The translations under genes were made by a program, and so were the position numbers. Below are positions 6,683-13,495 of a DNA stretch of 15,350 nucleotides, piece by piece. The DNA is from Bacteroidota bacterium (GTDB taxonomy: Bacteria > Bacteroidota > Bacteroidia > Cytophagales > Cyclobacteriaceae), in the NCBI GenBank assembly GCA_023417065.1, contig JAEZGH010000117.1:1-15350 (forward strand). Direction: 5' to 3'. The notes below the pieces were generated by a model. The model saw only the letters and a list, made by a program, of their open reading frames with translations, did not search any database and was not told the origin of the DNA. The stretch's first letter is position 1. Each line of letters opens with the position of its first letter.

Positions 6683-8752
6683 CTAAAACACCAGCGTCAG
6701 TTCGTTATACCCTTCCGGCGTTCGTCCTACGGCCACCTTACCGCCAATTTTCTTTGCCGCTGTCTTGACGAAGTACAAATCCTGCTTCTCAGCCTCGGCC
6801 CCATCAGTCTCGAATTCCGAGCCCTGGAAGATGTTGTAGATATCCGATCCTGTGAAGTTGCGCACCACGTCGCGGTTATCCACTACCCTGACGTTAACGC
6901 GACCGTTATTTGCAGGCGCCACGTTGATCTCGATGAAGTGTTCCTTGTCAACAGACCGGTCGCAAAACTTGAGCGCGTTGTCTATTGTGTTTTCAAGCAG
7001 AAGACTCATAAGCTCCTTATCGGTATGAACAGGCGCATCGTGGATAATATTCTTGCGCACGACAAGGTTTTCTGGCAGACCTTTCTTCATCTGAATAGAG
7101 ATAACCTGATCTACAAGCGAGTGCAGATCTATCTCCGACAGGCTCGGCTTGGAATGGTTTATCTTGTTCAGTACAATCAGCCGCTTCAGTATCGAATTAA
7201 GCAGCTCCGTTGTCTTGCTTATTTTCTGAAGATAGATTTGAGATGTGGGATCTTTCACATCCAGCAGTGCGACGTGACAGATACCTCTCAATGAGGCAAG
7301 CGGTGCGCGGATGTCTTCAGCACTCTTGAGAATGAACGTATCGAGTTCGTCGTTCATCTGTTTGAGCGTGAGGTTTACCAGCTTGAGCTCTTCGGTTTTT
7401 TTCTCCACCATGCGGTCGAGTTCTTCATTGCGGATACCGAGCTTTCTGTTTTGTTCGAAGATAACATCCTGCGCCGACGACAACTTTCTGTTAACGCCTT
7501 TGAGCGCGCGATAAGCGAGAAGGAGCACGACAACAAGCAGGGCCGACAACACGGCGATAATCAGTGCTGCGGTATAGAGGCGTTTCTGCTGAGCGATGGT
7601 CATCTCATTGGCTTTGATCGTCGCGAGGTTGACACGCTGCTCATACTCGGCGCGGCTTCGTGCGAGGCTTTGCATGACCTTTTCATTGTACACCTGATCT
7701 TTGAGCGCTACATACTTCTTGATGTATATGTTGAAGTTTGCATGGTCGTGGTTCTGATCGTATACTGACGCGAGTGCATCATAGATCTGAATGAGCAATT
7801 CGTTGAGCGATTCATCTGCAGCGATTCTTTCGGCAGCTTCGAAGTAAGTAACGGAATTGGTCCACTCCTCTTTCTTCGCCATGATCAATCCGATGAAGTA
7901 ATTGCTTTCAGCGGCAAAGCGCGTGTTGCCATACTCATACGCGCGGGCAAGGGTTTCTTTGAAATAGTGCAAGGCTTTGTTGTAGTCCTTCGCGTAGAAC
8001 CAGTTGATGCCGAGACCCAGGTTCCCGTCAAGTTCGAAGTAACTTTTGCAGTCGGTTAAACATGCCTGGCGACCACGCTCAAAATGTTCGCGCGCCTTCT
8101 CGTATTCCCCCAGGCCGTTATAGCAGTTACCAATGTTCACCCAAAGCTTGCCGATCTCAAACTGTTCCGATGAAGTCATCTGGATTTCAAGCGCCTGCTG
8201 ATAGTAATTAATAGCTTCGCTGAAGTTCTTCATCTTGTAGTAGACGAGACCAATGTTGTTCAGGCTGTATCCAGCATTAACCTTGTCGTTGTCTTCATCG
8301 TTTAGTGCGAGTGCCTTGAAATGCAGATTGAGTGCTTCGGGATATTCGGCGCGGAATGTATATGCATTTGCGAGGTTGGAGAGAATAAGTTTGAGATCAC
8401 TTCGTGATCCATTGCGTTCTGCAATGGGAAGCACGGTGCTCAATATTTCGATTGCTTCATTTCGTTTGTCAAGCCGGTTGAGGATCTGTCCTTGCATCCT
8501 TCCTGCCTGAACCATCTTAACGCTGTCGCCGTGAGTGGCAGCCACGCGATATGCTTCTTCGATAACAGGGAGCGCAAGAGAGAAATCAGTTTCTGCCAGT
8601 AATCGTACCTTATTTATCAGGGTACCAAACCTATCTATGCCTTGCTGCTTCGCAAGAATAGCATCTATTGAGTCAACTTCTGAACGGTTTTGTGCGTTGA
8701 TAACATTGTTACACATCAGCACAGCGACACAGATTAGCAAAGCCCTTACCAT
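6683..8752 (-). CDS. TPR membrane protein with degenerate histidine-kinase end (pseudokinase)
   Basis: Taken from the ATG at 8752 the protein has 689 residues and begins with a good signal peptide (MVRALLICVAVLMCN, likely cut after INA at 20). An ATG 28 codons earlier would put non-signal sequence in front, so I rejected it. Residues 45-350 hold about seven TPR-like helical repeats (e.g. GYSLNNIGLVYYKMKNFSEAINYY), predicted periplasmic. One membrane segment lies at about 392-414, then a coiled coil at 417-470 and a kinase-like region. There the usual ASHDLR phosphoacceptor motif reads AEDIRAP, with Glu479 instead of His. In the ATPase part the N-box is kept (Asn588, Asn592), but G1 reads DNRDVV and the three G2 glycines correspond to Ala654, Lys656 and Asp658. 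It is therefore probably catalytically dead and may act as a receptor, scaffold or allosteric partner for the intact kinases downstream. Fold and topology are confident; the role is inference. Confidence 0.88.
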   Translation of the reverse strand: MVRALLICVAVLMCNNVINAQNRSEVDSIDAILAKQQGIDRFGTLINKVRLLAETDFSLALPVIEEAYRVAATHGDSVKMVQAGRMQGQILNRLDKRNEAIEILSTVLPIAERNGSRSDLKLILSNLANAYTFRAEYPEALNLHFKALALNDEDNDKVNAGYSLNNIGLVYYKMKNFSEAINYYQQALEIQMTSSEQFEIGKLWVNIGNCYNGLGEYEKAREHFERGRQACLTDCKSYFELDGNLGLGINWFYAKDYNKALHYFKETLARAYEYGNTRFAAESNYFIGLIMAKKEEWTNSVTYFEAAERIAADESLNELLIQIYDALASVYDQNHDHANFNIYIKKYVALKDQVYNEKVMQSLARSRAEYEQRVNLATIKANEMTIAQQKRLYTAALIIAVLSALLVVVLLLAYRALKGVNRKLSSAQDVIFEQNRKLGIRNEELDRMVEKKTEELKLVNLTLKQMNDELDTFILKSAEDIRAPLASLRGICHVALLDVKDPTSQIYLQKISKTTELLNSILKRLIVLNKINHSKPSLSEIDLHSLVDQVISIQMKKGLPENLVVRKNIIHDAPVHTDKELMSLLLENTIDNALKFCDRSVDKEHFIEINVAPANNGRVNVRVVDNRDVVRNFTGSDIYNIFQGSEFETDGAEAEKQDLYFVKTAAKKIGGKVAVGRTPEGYNELTLVF

Positions 8753-8875
8753 GCTTAAAAAATTTAAAGTACTTGGGTAAGTAATGCAAGTTTTCACTTC
8801 TACCACCGGATAAAACCCGCCGTAATCTTGGCTCATAAATTTTACAACAACTCTTAAATCTTAACTAACACTATT
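8753..8875. promoter_or_regulatory. Divergent intergenic region
   Basis: These 123 bases separate the divergently oriented starts of the TPR pseudokinase (minus) and the small lipoprotein (plus), so both promoters should lie here. TAAATTTT at 8836-8843 is one base from the TAnnTTTG -7 consensus for the plus-strand gene, but no matching -33 element stands at the right spacing. No clear promoter was found for the minus strand. Location is inferred from gene layout. Confidence 0.35.
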
Positions 8876-9019
8876 ATGAAAAAAGCATTTCTCATCATCC
8901 TGCTTGCAATGTCTGGTGCATTCTCTATGGTATCATGTACTGAAGAAGTAGTAGTTCCTCAGGAAACCGAACCAGGTCCTCCAAATAACGGTGGTGGTGA
9001 CCAGGGCGGCAAACTATAG
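8876..9019 (+). CDS. Small lipoprotein, 47 residues
   Basis: A short gene starting ATGAAAAAAGC. The product has a Lys-Lys n-region, a hydrophobic stretch (AFLIILLAMSGAF) and a lipobox MVSC with the lipidated cysteine at position 21. The mature peptide is only 27 residues: an acidic start (CTEEVVV) followed by a Pro-, Gly- and Asn-rich tail ending GGKL. The acidic residues just after Cys resemble the surface-export signal described for Bacteroidota lipoproteins, so it may be displayed outside; this is inference. The reading frame ends 47 nt before a strong intrinsic terminator, which supports a genuine monocistronic gene. It is divergent from the TPR pseudokinase, and a shared function is possible but unproven. 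No known family was recognised. Confidence 0.75.
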   Translation: MKKAFLIILLAMSGAFSMVSCTEEVVVPQETEPGPPNNGGGDQGGKL

Positions 9020-9066
9020 TCATTGTTTGTCCGTGCACATTCACGGTTGGCTAAACTATGTTTGCC

Positions 9067-9102
9067 AAAAAAACTGTCGTCTTCTGGCGGCAGTTTTTTT
9101 TT
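9067..9102 (+). terminator. Intrinsic terminator after the small lipoprotein gene
   Basis: ACTGTCG (9073-9079) pairs with CGGCAGT (9088-9094) with one G-U pair around an 8-base loop, and a run of nine T follows (9094-9102). An A-run (9067-9073) on the other side lengthens the stem and would give weak activity on the opposite strand. Confidence 0.85.
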
Positions 9103-9668
9103 GTCGGGAGCAGTCGGTAAGACCACTGATTTATGAGCTTCAACTGCCGACGTTATACGACTAGTTCCGCGTGAGATAGTTTTCTGCAATTTACGTAATA
9201 CAATGATCACTCCCGTTGTTGCCCGAACCGTTTCCCGCGAATTCTCGGTTTCAACATTACAATATCCGACACCCTTATTTTTCAGGGGGGTTATATCATG
9301 TTTTTAGATTAAATTGTAACCTGGAATGCGTCCAGGCCATTGATTCCGGGACACGCTAAACCCGATAGCAGTAGTGATCGTGATAATCCCGGCTTAAAAC
9401 TTGCGCAGACCACCGTCCGGCGGTTTGCATCTATCGAAAGATGTTCGGAACATCATCTGGCGCTTCACCCTCAGTCCGCCAGTCAGCCCAACTCCCCTTC
9501 CCTGCAAGACCTCTGAAACGGGTCGTTATCTTGTTGCCGCGACCGTAAAAACCTTGATTTCGCGCGCTACCAGGGGGGTGTTTCTTTGTCGATTTTTCAG
9601 ATTTGCCGTAATATTGGCAGCGATTTGGAGGTAAACGCAGCATAAATGCTTACGAACAAAACCCCTTA
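9103..9668. other. Long non-coding region upstream of the UDP-sugar epimerase gene
   Basis: About 560 bp without a convincing gene; the short open frames lack any recognisable motif. It holds small perfect hairpins: CCTGGA (9320-9325) with TCCAGG (9331-9336), and GATGTT (9440-9445) with AACATC (9449-9454). The 9-mer CAGGGGGGT occurs at 9283 and 9571. The last 85 bp carry a candidate promoter and a GGAGG. It may include a structured leader RNA or regulator-binding sites for the polysaccharide gene, but nothing matches a known riboswitch or the ops/JUMPstart element. Confidence 0.5.
9585..9616 (+). promoter_or_regulatory. Candidate Bacteroidota promoter for the UDP-glucuronate epimerase-like gene
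   Basis: TTTG (9585-9588) is separated by 20 bases from TAATATTG (9609-9616), which matches seven of eight positions of TAnnTTTG. Transcription would start near 9622 and give a leader of about 47 nt. The call rests on motif similarity only. Confidence 0.35.
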
Positions 9669-9669
9669 A
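9627..9669 (+). promoter_or_regulatory. GGAGG and possible 7-codon leader frame overlapping the epimerase start
   Basis: GGAGG (9627-9631) lies 14 bases before an ATG at 9646 that opens a 7-codon frame (MLTNKTP). Its TAA (9667-9669) overlaps the ATG of the epimerase gene as TAATG. This could couple translation of the epimerase to a tiny leader peptide. The GGAGG is too far (37 bases) from the epimerase ATG to serve it directly. Chance overlap cannot be excluded. Confidence 0.3.
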
Positions 9670-10721
9670 TGAAAGAGAAAGTATTGGTGACCGGCGCGGC
9701 TGGTTTTATAGGCATGCACACCGTGCTGCGACTGCTTCAGGATGGATATCAGGTGGTGGGTCTGGACAATCTAAACGATTATTATGCTGTAGAGCTCAAA
9801 TGGGACCGGTTGAAGGAAACGGGTATTTCTTCCCCCATTTCGCCCGGTACCCTTGTACCCAGCATCAAGTCTCCCTCCTTTCGCTTCGTGCAGATGGACC
9901 TTGGTGACAAGGATGGCATTCTTAATCTCTTTGAATCTGAAAAATTCGACTATGTCATCAATCTCGCGGCTCAGGCCGGCGTGCGATATTCGCTGATCAA
10001 CCCGTATGCATATACGGAGAGCAACGTGACGGGCTTTCTTCACATCCTTGAAGGCTGCCGGGCGAACCCCGTAAAGCATTTGGTGTACGCCAGCACGTCG
10101 AGTGTCTACGGACTGAATACAAACACGCCCTTCCCGGAAAGTTCGCCTACAGAGCATCCTATGTCGCTATACGCGGCGACAAAGAAGGCCAATGAGATGA
10201 TGGCTCACAGTTACAGCCACCTTTTCCGAATCCCGACTACCGGCTTGCGCTTCTTTACCGTTTATGGTCCCTGGGGCCGCCCCGACATGGCGCTCTTCCT
10301 GTTCACCGACGCCATCATCCACAACAAGCCTATCAAGGTTTTCAATGGCGGCGACATGCTGCGGGACTTCACCTACATCGACGACATTGTCGAGGGCATT
10401 GTCCGATGTATGGAAAAACCTGCGACGCCGGATGCATCCTGGGATAGCAATAATCCCGCAATCCCAACCTCGTCGGCGCCGTATCGCATCTTCAACATCG
10501 GAAACTCAACTCCCGTGAAGCTCACGTCCTATATCGCTGAGATCGAACGCTGCCTCGGCAAGGAAGCTATCAAGGAGATGATGCCTATGCAACCTGGTGA
10601 TGTGCCTGCGACGCATGCGGATGTTTCATCGCTGGGCGAATACATCGGCTACGAGCCAAAGGTGGGCATTGAAACGGGAGTGAAACGTTTCGTGGACTGG
10701 TACCTGGGGTATTATTCCTGA
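9669..10721 (+). CDS. UDP-glucuronate 4-epimerase-like NAD-dependent sugar epimerase
   Basis: A 350-residue extended short-chain dehydrogenase/reductase. The Rossmann NAD motif is GAAGFIG (9-15), followed by GLDNLNDYY, which is characteristic of the UDP-glucuronate 4-epimerase (GAE/CapI) group. Other hallmarks are NLAAQAGVRYS (98-108), the active-site STSSVYG (Ser144 region), the catalytic pair Tyr168 and Lys172 (YAATK), LRFFTVYGPWGRPDMA and FNGGDMLRDFTYIDDIVEG. It would interconvert UDP-glucuronate and UDP-galacturonate in the cytoplasm for capsule, O-antigen or exopolysaccharide. Length and motifs are complete. The insertion with several Pro and Ser at about 55-70 is where family members vary. 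It faces the minus-strand fcl-gmd operon across a repeat block and is not co-transcribed with it. UDP-glucose or UDP-xylose-type epimerase activity is less likely. Confidence 0.9.
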   Translation: MKEKVLVTGAAGFIGMHTVLRLLQDGYQVVGLDNLNDYYAVELKWDRLKETGISSPISPGTLVPSIKSPSFRFVQMDLGDKDGILNLFESEKFDYVINLAAQAGVRYSLINPYAYTESNVTGFLHILEGCRANPVKHLVYASTSSVYGLNTNTPFPESSPTEHPMSLYAATKKANEMMAHSYSHLFRIPTTGLRFFTVYGPWGRPDMALFLFTDAIIHNKPIKVFNGGDMLRDFTYIDDIVEGIVRCMEKPATPDASWDSNNPAIPTSSAPYRIFNIGNSTPVKLTSYIAEIERCLGKEAIKEMMPMQPGDVPATHADVSSLGEYIGYEPKVGIETGVKRFVDWYLGYYS

Positions 10722-11046
10722 TTTCGGATTGGGCGCGGCAGCCCACTTGCAGCAATTCGTGGAAAGAAGGTTCAGGTTTGAAACCAAGGCTGGCGATTAC
10801 TGGTAATTGTGGCGTTTGCTGCGTCTTGGAAGACTCGCGTTCCTGTTGCCGGATGCTCGTTCCCGGTTGCCGTTCAATCCCAAGTCCTTCATCGCGACTT
10901 CACTGGGGGTTCAATTCATTGCTAGTAACGCCGGAGCACCGGAACGTTCCGTTTAGGTTCAATTACGAGGAGAGATCTTCGGGAACGAAGTAACACACGG
11001 TTCGCTTCAACCACACGCAGCGCGATGCGAGAACGCTCCGCATTCC

Positions 11047-11061
11047 CGTCCCATAGGGACG
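11047..11061. repeat. Short hairpin element CGTCCC-ATA-GGGACG, copy A1
   Basis: A perfect 6-bp stem with a 3-base loop, followed by GATATGTT-type sequence. A sister element lies 52 bp downstream and a fully conserved counterpart lies at 14912-14926 in copy B. Conservation of both arms in otherwise drifting sequence suggests that the fold matters, as in REP-type elements. Confidence 0.7.
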
Positions 11062-11098
11062 ATATGTTTGTAGCGAACCGATACAATTAACGCGCACG

Positions 11099-11113
11099 CG
11101 TCCCGTAGGGACG
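11099..11113. repeat. Short hairpin element CGTCCC-GTA-GGGACG, copy A2
   Basis: Same arms as the element at 11047 with loop GTA, followed by ACATGTTAACAGC. The counterpart in copy B (14962-14976) is degenerate (TGTCCC and GGGTCG), so this second hairpin is broken there. Confidence 0.65.
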
Positions 11114-11368
11114 ACATGTTAACAGCAACCCGTTCGAAGGCAGTCGTATAGGTTTCGCACAAACGTCAACGCGATGCGAGAACACTCCGCGATGACTCGG
11201 ACTCTGCTTGCTCCCACGCTCCTGAATGACCAACGATTCGCTGCTTCGTTCCCGCGATTCTTCGCTCTCTCTTGCCCTCGCACTCCCACCGCTCAGAATG
11301 ACGGATCAAAAGAGGAACTGGCCACGCTCGACTACCTGGCCAAACCGACAACCGGCTACCCGGCAACA

Positions 11369-12328
11369 TCAATCCCGCTCCGCCTTATACCACTCGTAAA
11401 TCCGGCGGATGCCTTCTTTGAAGAGCACGCTGGGTTCGTAGCCCAGCAGCGTGCGGATCTTGGTGATGTCGGCGCGGGAGTGCTTTACATCACCGGGACG
11501 TTCAGGCTTATAATGAGGCTTAAGATCCTTGCCGGAAATCTGCTGCAGCATCTCAACCAGCTCATTGAGCGATGTCTGCTCGCCGCAGGCAACATTGTAA
11601 ACCTGATTGAGCGCGTCGTCGCGATCGGTGATCAGGGCAAGCATGTTCGCCTGAACGGCATTGTCGACATAAGTGAAATCCCGGCTGGTGATGCCATCGC
11701 CGAAGATTACCGGCGCATTGCCCTCGAGAAATGCCTTGCAGAAAAGCGGAATAACCGCAGCATAGGGATTGTCAGGGCTTTGCTTCGGACCAAAGACATT
11801 GAAATAGCGGAGTCCGACATAATTCAACCCATAAGTCTTCCTGAATACATCGGCATAGAGTTCAATGGCGAACTTGGTGATCGCATAGGGGCTTAGCGGT
11901 TTCCCGATACGTGATTCCTGCTTGGGCAATTCCGCACTATCGCCATAAGTACTCGATGAGCATGCGAGCACGACACGATCAATTCCATTCGTCACCGCGG
12001 CGTGCAGAACATTGACGGTGCCGTCAATATTGACGCGCGTGGTGCGCATAGGGTTCTCGATAGAACGCGGCACGGAGCCGAGTGCGGCCTGATGCGAAAT
12101 GGCATCAAAACCCTTTGTGAGTTCTACCATCGCGTCGTAATCGCAGATATCACTATTTACAAACTCAAAGCGCGGATTGCCGACAAAGGGCTCAATATTC
12201 TGGTAATAACCGTTAGATAAATCATCAATAACACGCACATGGGATACGTTCGGATCATTCAACAGCGCTTCCGTCAGATTTGAGCCTATGAACCCTGCTC
12301 CACCAGTAACAATTATTCGTTTTGCCAT
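11369..12328 (-). CDS. UDP-N-acetylhexosamine(uronate) 4-epimerase, WbpP/TviC type
   Basis: Taken from the ATG at 12328 the product has 319 residues, typical for this family, and begins MAKRIIVTGGAGFIGSN with the NAD motif at 9-15. Diagnostic motifs of the WbpP/TviC group are HQAALGSVPRSIENP (79-93), CSSSTYGD (123-130), the catalytic Tyr148 and Lys152 in SPYAITK, LRYFNVFGPKQSPDNPYAAVIP and GDGITSRDFTYVDN. It should interconvert UDP-GlcNAc and UDP-GalNAc, or the uronic acid forms, in the cytoplasm for surface polysaccharide. An upstream in-frame ATG at 12352 would add MTHLLFFF, but that ATG lies in the loop of an intrinsic terminator and the added codons read its T-tract, so I prefer 12328. 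The terminator between this gene and gmd means expression depends on readthrough or attenuation. Substrate choice cannot be settled by eye. Confidence 0.9.
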   Translation of the reverse strand: MAKRIIVTGGAGFIGSNLTEALLNDPNVSHVRVIDDLSNGYYQNIEPFVGNPRFEFVNSDICDYDAMVELTKGFDAISHQAALGSVPRSIENPMRTTRVNIDGTVNVLHAAVTNGIDRVVLACSSSTYGDSAELPKQESRIGKPLSPYAITKFAIELYADVFRKTYGLNYVGLRYFNVFGPKQSPDNPYAAVIPLFCKAFLEGNAPVIFGDGITSRDFTYVDNAVQANMLALITDRDDALNQVYNVACGEQTSLNELVEMLQQISGKDLKPHYKPERPGDVKHSRADITKIRTLLGYEPSVLFKEGIRRIYEWYKAERD

Positions 12329-12329
12329 G

Positions 12330-12367
12330 AAAAAAAAAAGCAGGTGTGTCATTCGTTACCACACCTG
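12330..12367 (-). terminator. Intrinsic terminator after gmd, abutting the next start codon
   Basis: On the minus strand, CAGGTGTG (12367-12360) pairs perfectly with CACACCTG (12348-12341) around an 11-base loop. After a C come ten T (12339-12330), then one C and the ATG at 12328. The hairpin base is only 12 bases from that ATG. A structure this good should end most gmd transcripts, unless it works as a regulated attenuator. Confidence 0.85.
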
Positions 12368-12375
12368 ACCGACGT

Positions 12376-13494
12376 CTATTCGTGATAATTATAAATTGTA
12401 AATCCGCCTTGCTTCAAATGGCTTTCACGGCGCATGAGAGAAAGGTCAGCGTCAACCATTTCGCGAAGAAGTTGATTGACATCGTAGCGCGGCTGCCAGC
12501 CCAGTATCTTCTTTGATTTTGTCGGATCGCCCAACAGGAGATCAACTTCAGTGGGCCGGAAATAACGTGGATCGATAGCAACGACCTCGTCGCCGGGGCG
12601 CAGCTTGCACTCCTCAACAACGGGCTCGACACTTTCCACGTAACCAATTTCGTCAACGCCTTTGCCCTTGAAGGCGATGTTTATCCCTACATGTTTGAAT
12701 GAACGCGTGAGGAAGTCGCGAACCGATGTTGTCTCGCCGGTAGCGATCACGTAGTCGTCGGGCTTCTCCTGCTGAAGGATCAGGTACATCGCCTCAATAT
12801 AGTCGCGGGCATGACCCCAGTCACGCTTGGCGTCGAGGTTACCCATATATAGCTTTTGCTGAAGCCCCAGTGCGAGACGTGCTACGGCGCGCGTGATCTT
12901 GCGGCTTACAAACGTCTCCCCTCTCAAAGGTGACTCGTGGTTGAACAATATTCCGTTGCAGGCATACATTCCGTATGCTTCGCGATAGTTTACCGTAATC
13001 CAGTATCCATAAAGCTTCGCCACCGCATAGGGAGACCGTGGATAGAACGGCGTCTTCTCCGACTGAGGTATCTCCTGCACTTTTCCATATAACTCAGAGG
13101 TAGAAGCCTGGTAGATCCGCGTCTTTTCCGTCAGGCCAAGTAGTCGCACCGCTTCAAGAATGCGCAGTGTGCCTATGGCATCTGTATTCGCAACGTATTC
13201 GGGCATGTCGAACGATACGCGCACGTGGCTCATCGCGCCCAGGTTGTATATTTCGTCAGGCTGGATCTCCTGGATTAACCGGATTAAGTTCGTGCTGTCA
13301 GTAAGATCGCCGAAGTGAAGTTTGAATCGCGCACCTTTGTCGTGTGGGTCCTGATAAATGTGATCGATACGATCTGTGTTGAATAGCGACGAACGCCGTT
13401 TCAGACCGTGAACTTCATATCCCTTCTTCAACAGGAATTCGGCCAGATAGGCCCCATCCTGACCGGTAATCCCGGTGATAAATGCTCTTTTCAT
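12376..13494 (-). CDS. gmd: GDP-mannose 4,6-dehydratase
   Basis: A full-length 372-residue enzyme that converts GDP-D-mannose to GDP-4-keto-6-deoxy-D-mannose, the first step towards GDP-L-fucose. It starts MKRAFITGITGQDGAYLAEFLL, with the family-specific nucleotide motif GITGQDG (8-14). Other diagnostic stretches are GLKRRSSLFNTDRIDHIY, HFGDLTDSTNL, NLGAMSHVRVSF, the active-site STSELYG (Thr132, Glu134), Tyr156 and Lys160 in SPYAVAKLYG, LFNHESPLRGETFVSRKITR and DAKRDWGHARDY. The C-terminus contains the RPTEVDLLLGDPTKSKKILGW block. It begins one base after the stop of fcl (TAG-A-ATG), so the two are coupled on one transcript. An intrinsic terminator follows it. Confidence 0.97.
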   Translation of the reverse strand: MKRAFITGITGQDGAYLAEFLLKKGYEVHGLKRRSSLFNTDRIDHIYQDPHDKGARFKLHFGDLTDSTNLIRLIQEIQPDEIYNLGAMSHVRVSFDMPEYVANTDAIGTLRILEAVRLLGLTEKTRIYQASTSELYGKVQEIPQSEKTPFYPRSPYAVAKLYGYWITVNYREAYGMYACNGILFNHESPLRGETFVSRKITRAVARLALGLQQKLYMGNLDAKRDWGHARDYIEAMYLILQQEKPDDYVIATGETTSVRDFLTRSFKHVGINIAFKGKGVDEIGYVESVEPVVEECKLRPGDEVVAIDPRYFRPTEVDLLLGDPTKSKKILGWQPRYDVNQLLREMVDADLSLMRRESHLKQGGFTIYNYHE

Positions 13495-13495
13495 T

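Larger units (their letters stand above)
10722..11340. repeat. Long dispersed intergenic repeat, copy A
   Basis: About 600 bp of non-coding sequence that aligns in the same orientation with about 14511-15172. Shared landmarks in order are the 'TTGGGYGCGGCA' start, GCGTTTGCTGC, GGTTCAATTCAT-like words, GATCTTCGGGAACGAAG, CCGTCCCATAGGGACGATAT, TTTCGCACAAACGTCAACGC, CAACGATTCGCTGCTTCGTT and CCGCTCAGAATGACGGA. CGCGATGCGAGAAC plus CTCCGC recurs internally at 11021 and 11170. No transposase or real gene is present. It separates the convergent epimerase genes and forms the downstream flank of the WbpP-like gene. Confidence 0.85.

Noticed and set aside
6503..7294. 263-codon plus-strand open frame
   Set aside because: It is antisense to the C-terminal part of the TPR pseudokinase and the start of the receiver gene, both of which have recognisable protein motifs; the antisense product shows none.
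8753..8836. Upstream ATG adding 28 residues to the TPR pseudokinase
   Set aside because: The extension would bury a good signal peptide behind a polar N-terminus; starting at 8752 gives a normal signal sequence.
9411..9426. Possible ops/JUMPstart-like antitermination element near GGCGGTTTG
   Set aside because: It departs from the known GGCGGTAG core, and no NusG/UpxY-type gene is present in the window.
11174..11896. 240-codon plus-strand open frame
   Set aside because: It begins inside repeat copy A and continues antisense to the WbpP-like epimerase; it has no motif of its own.
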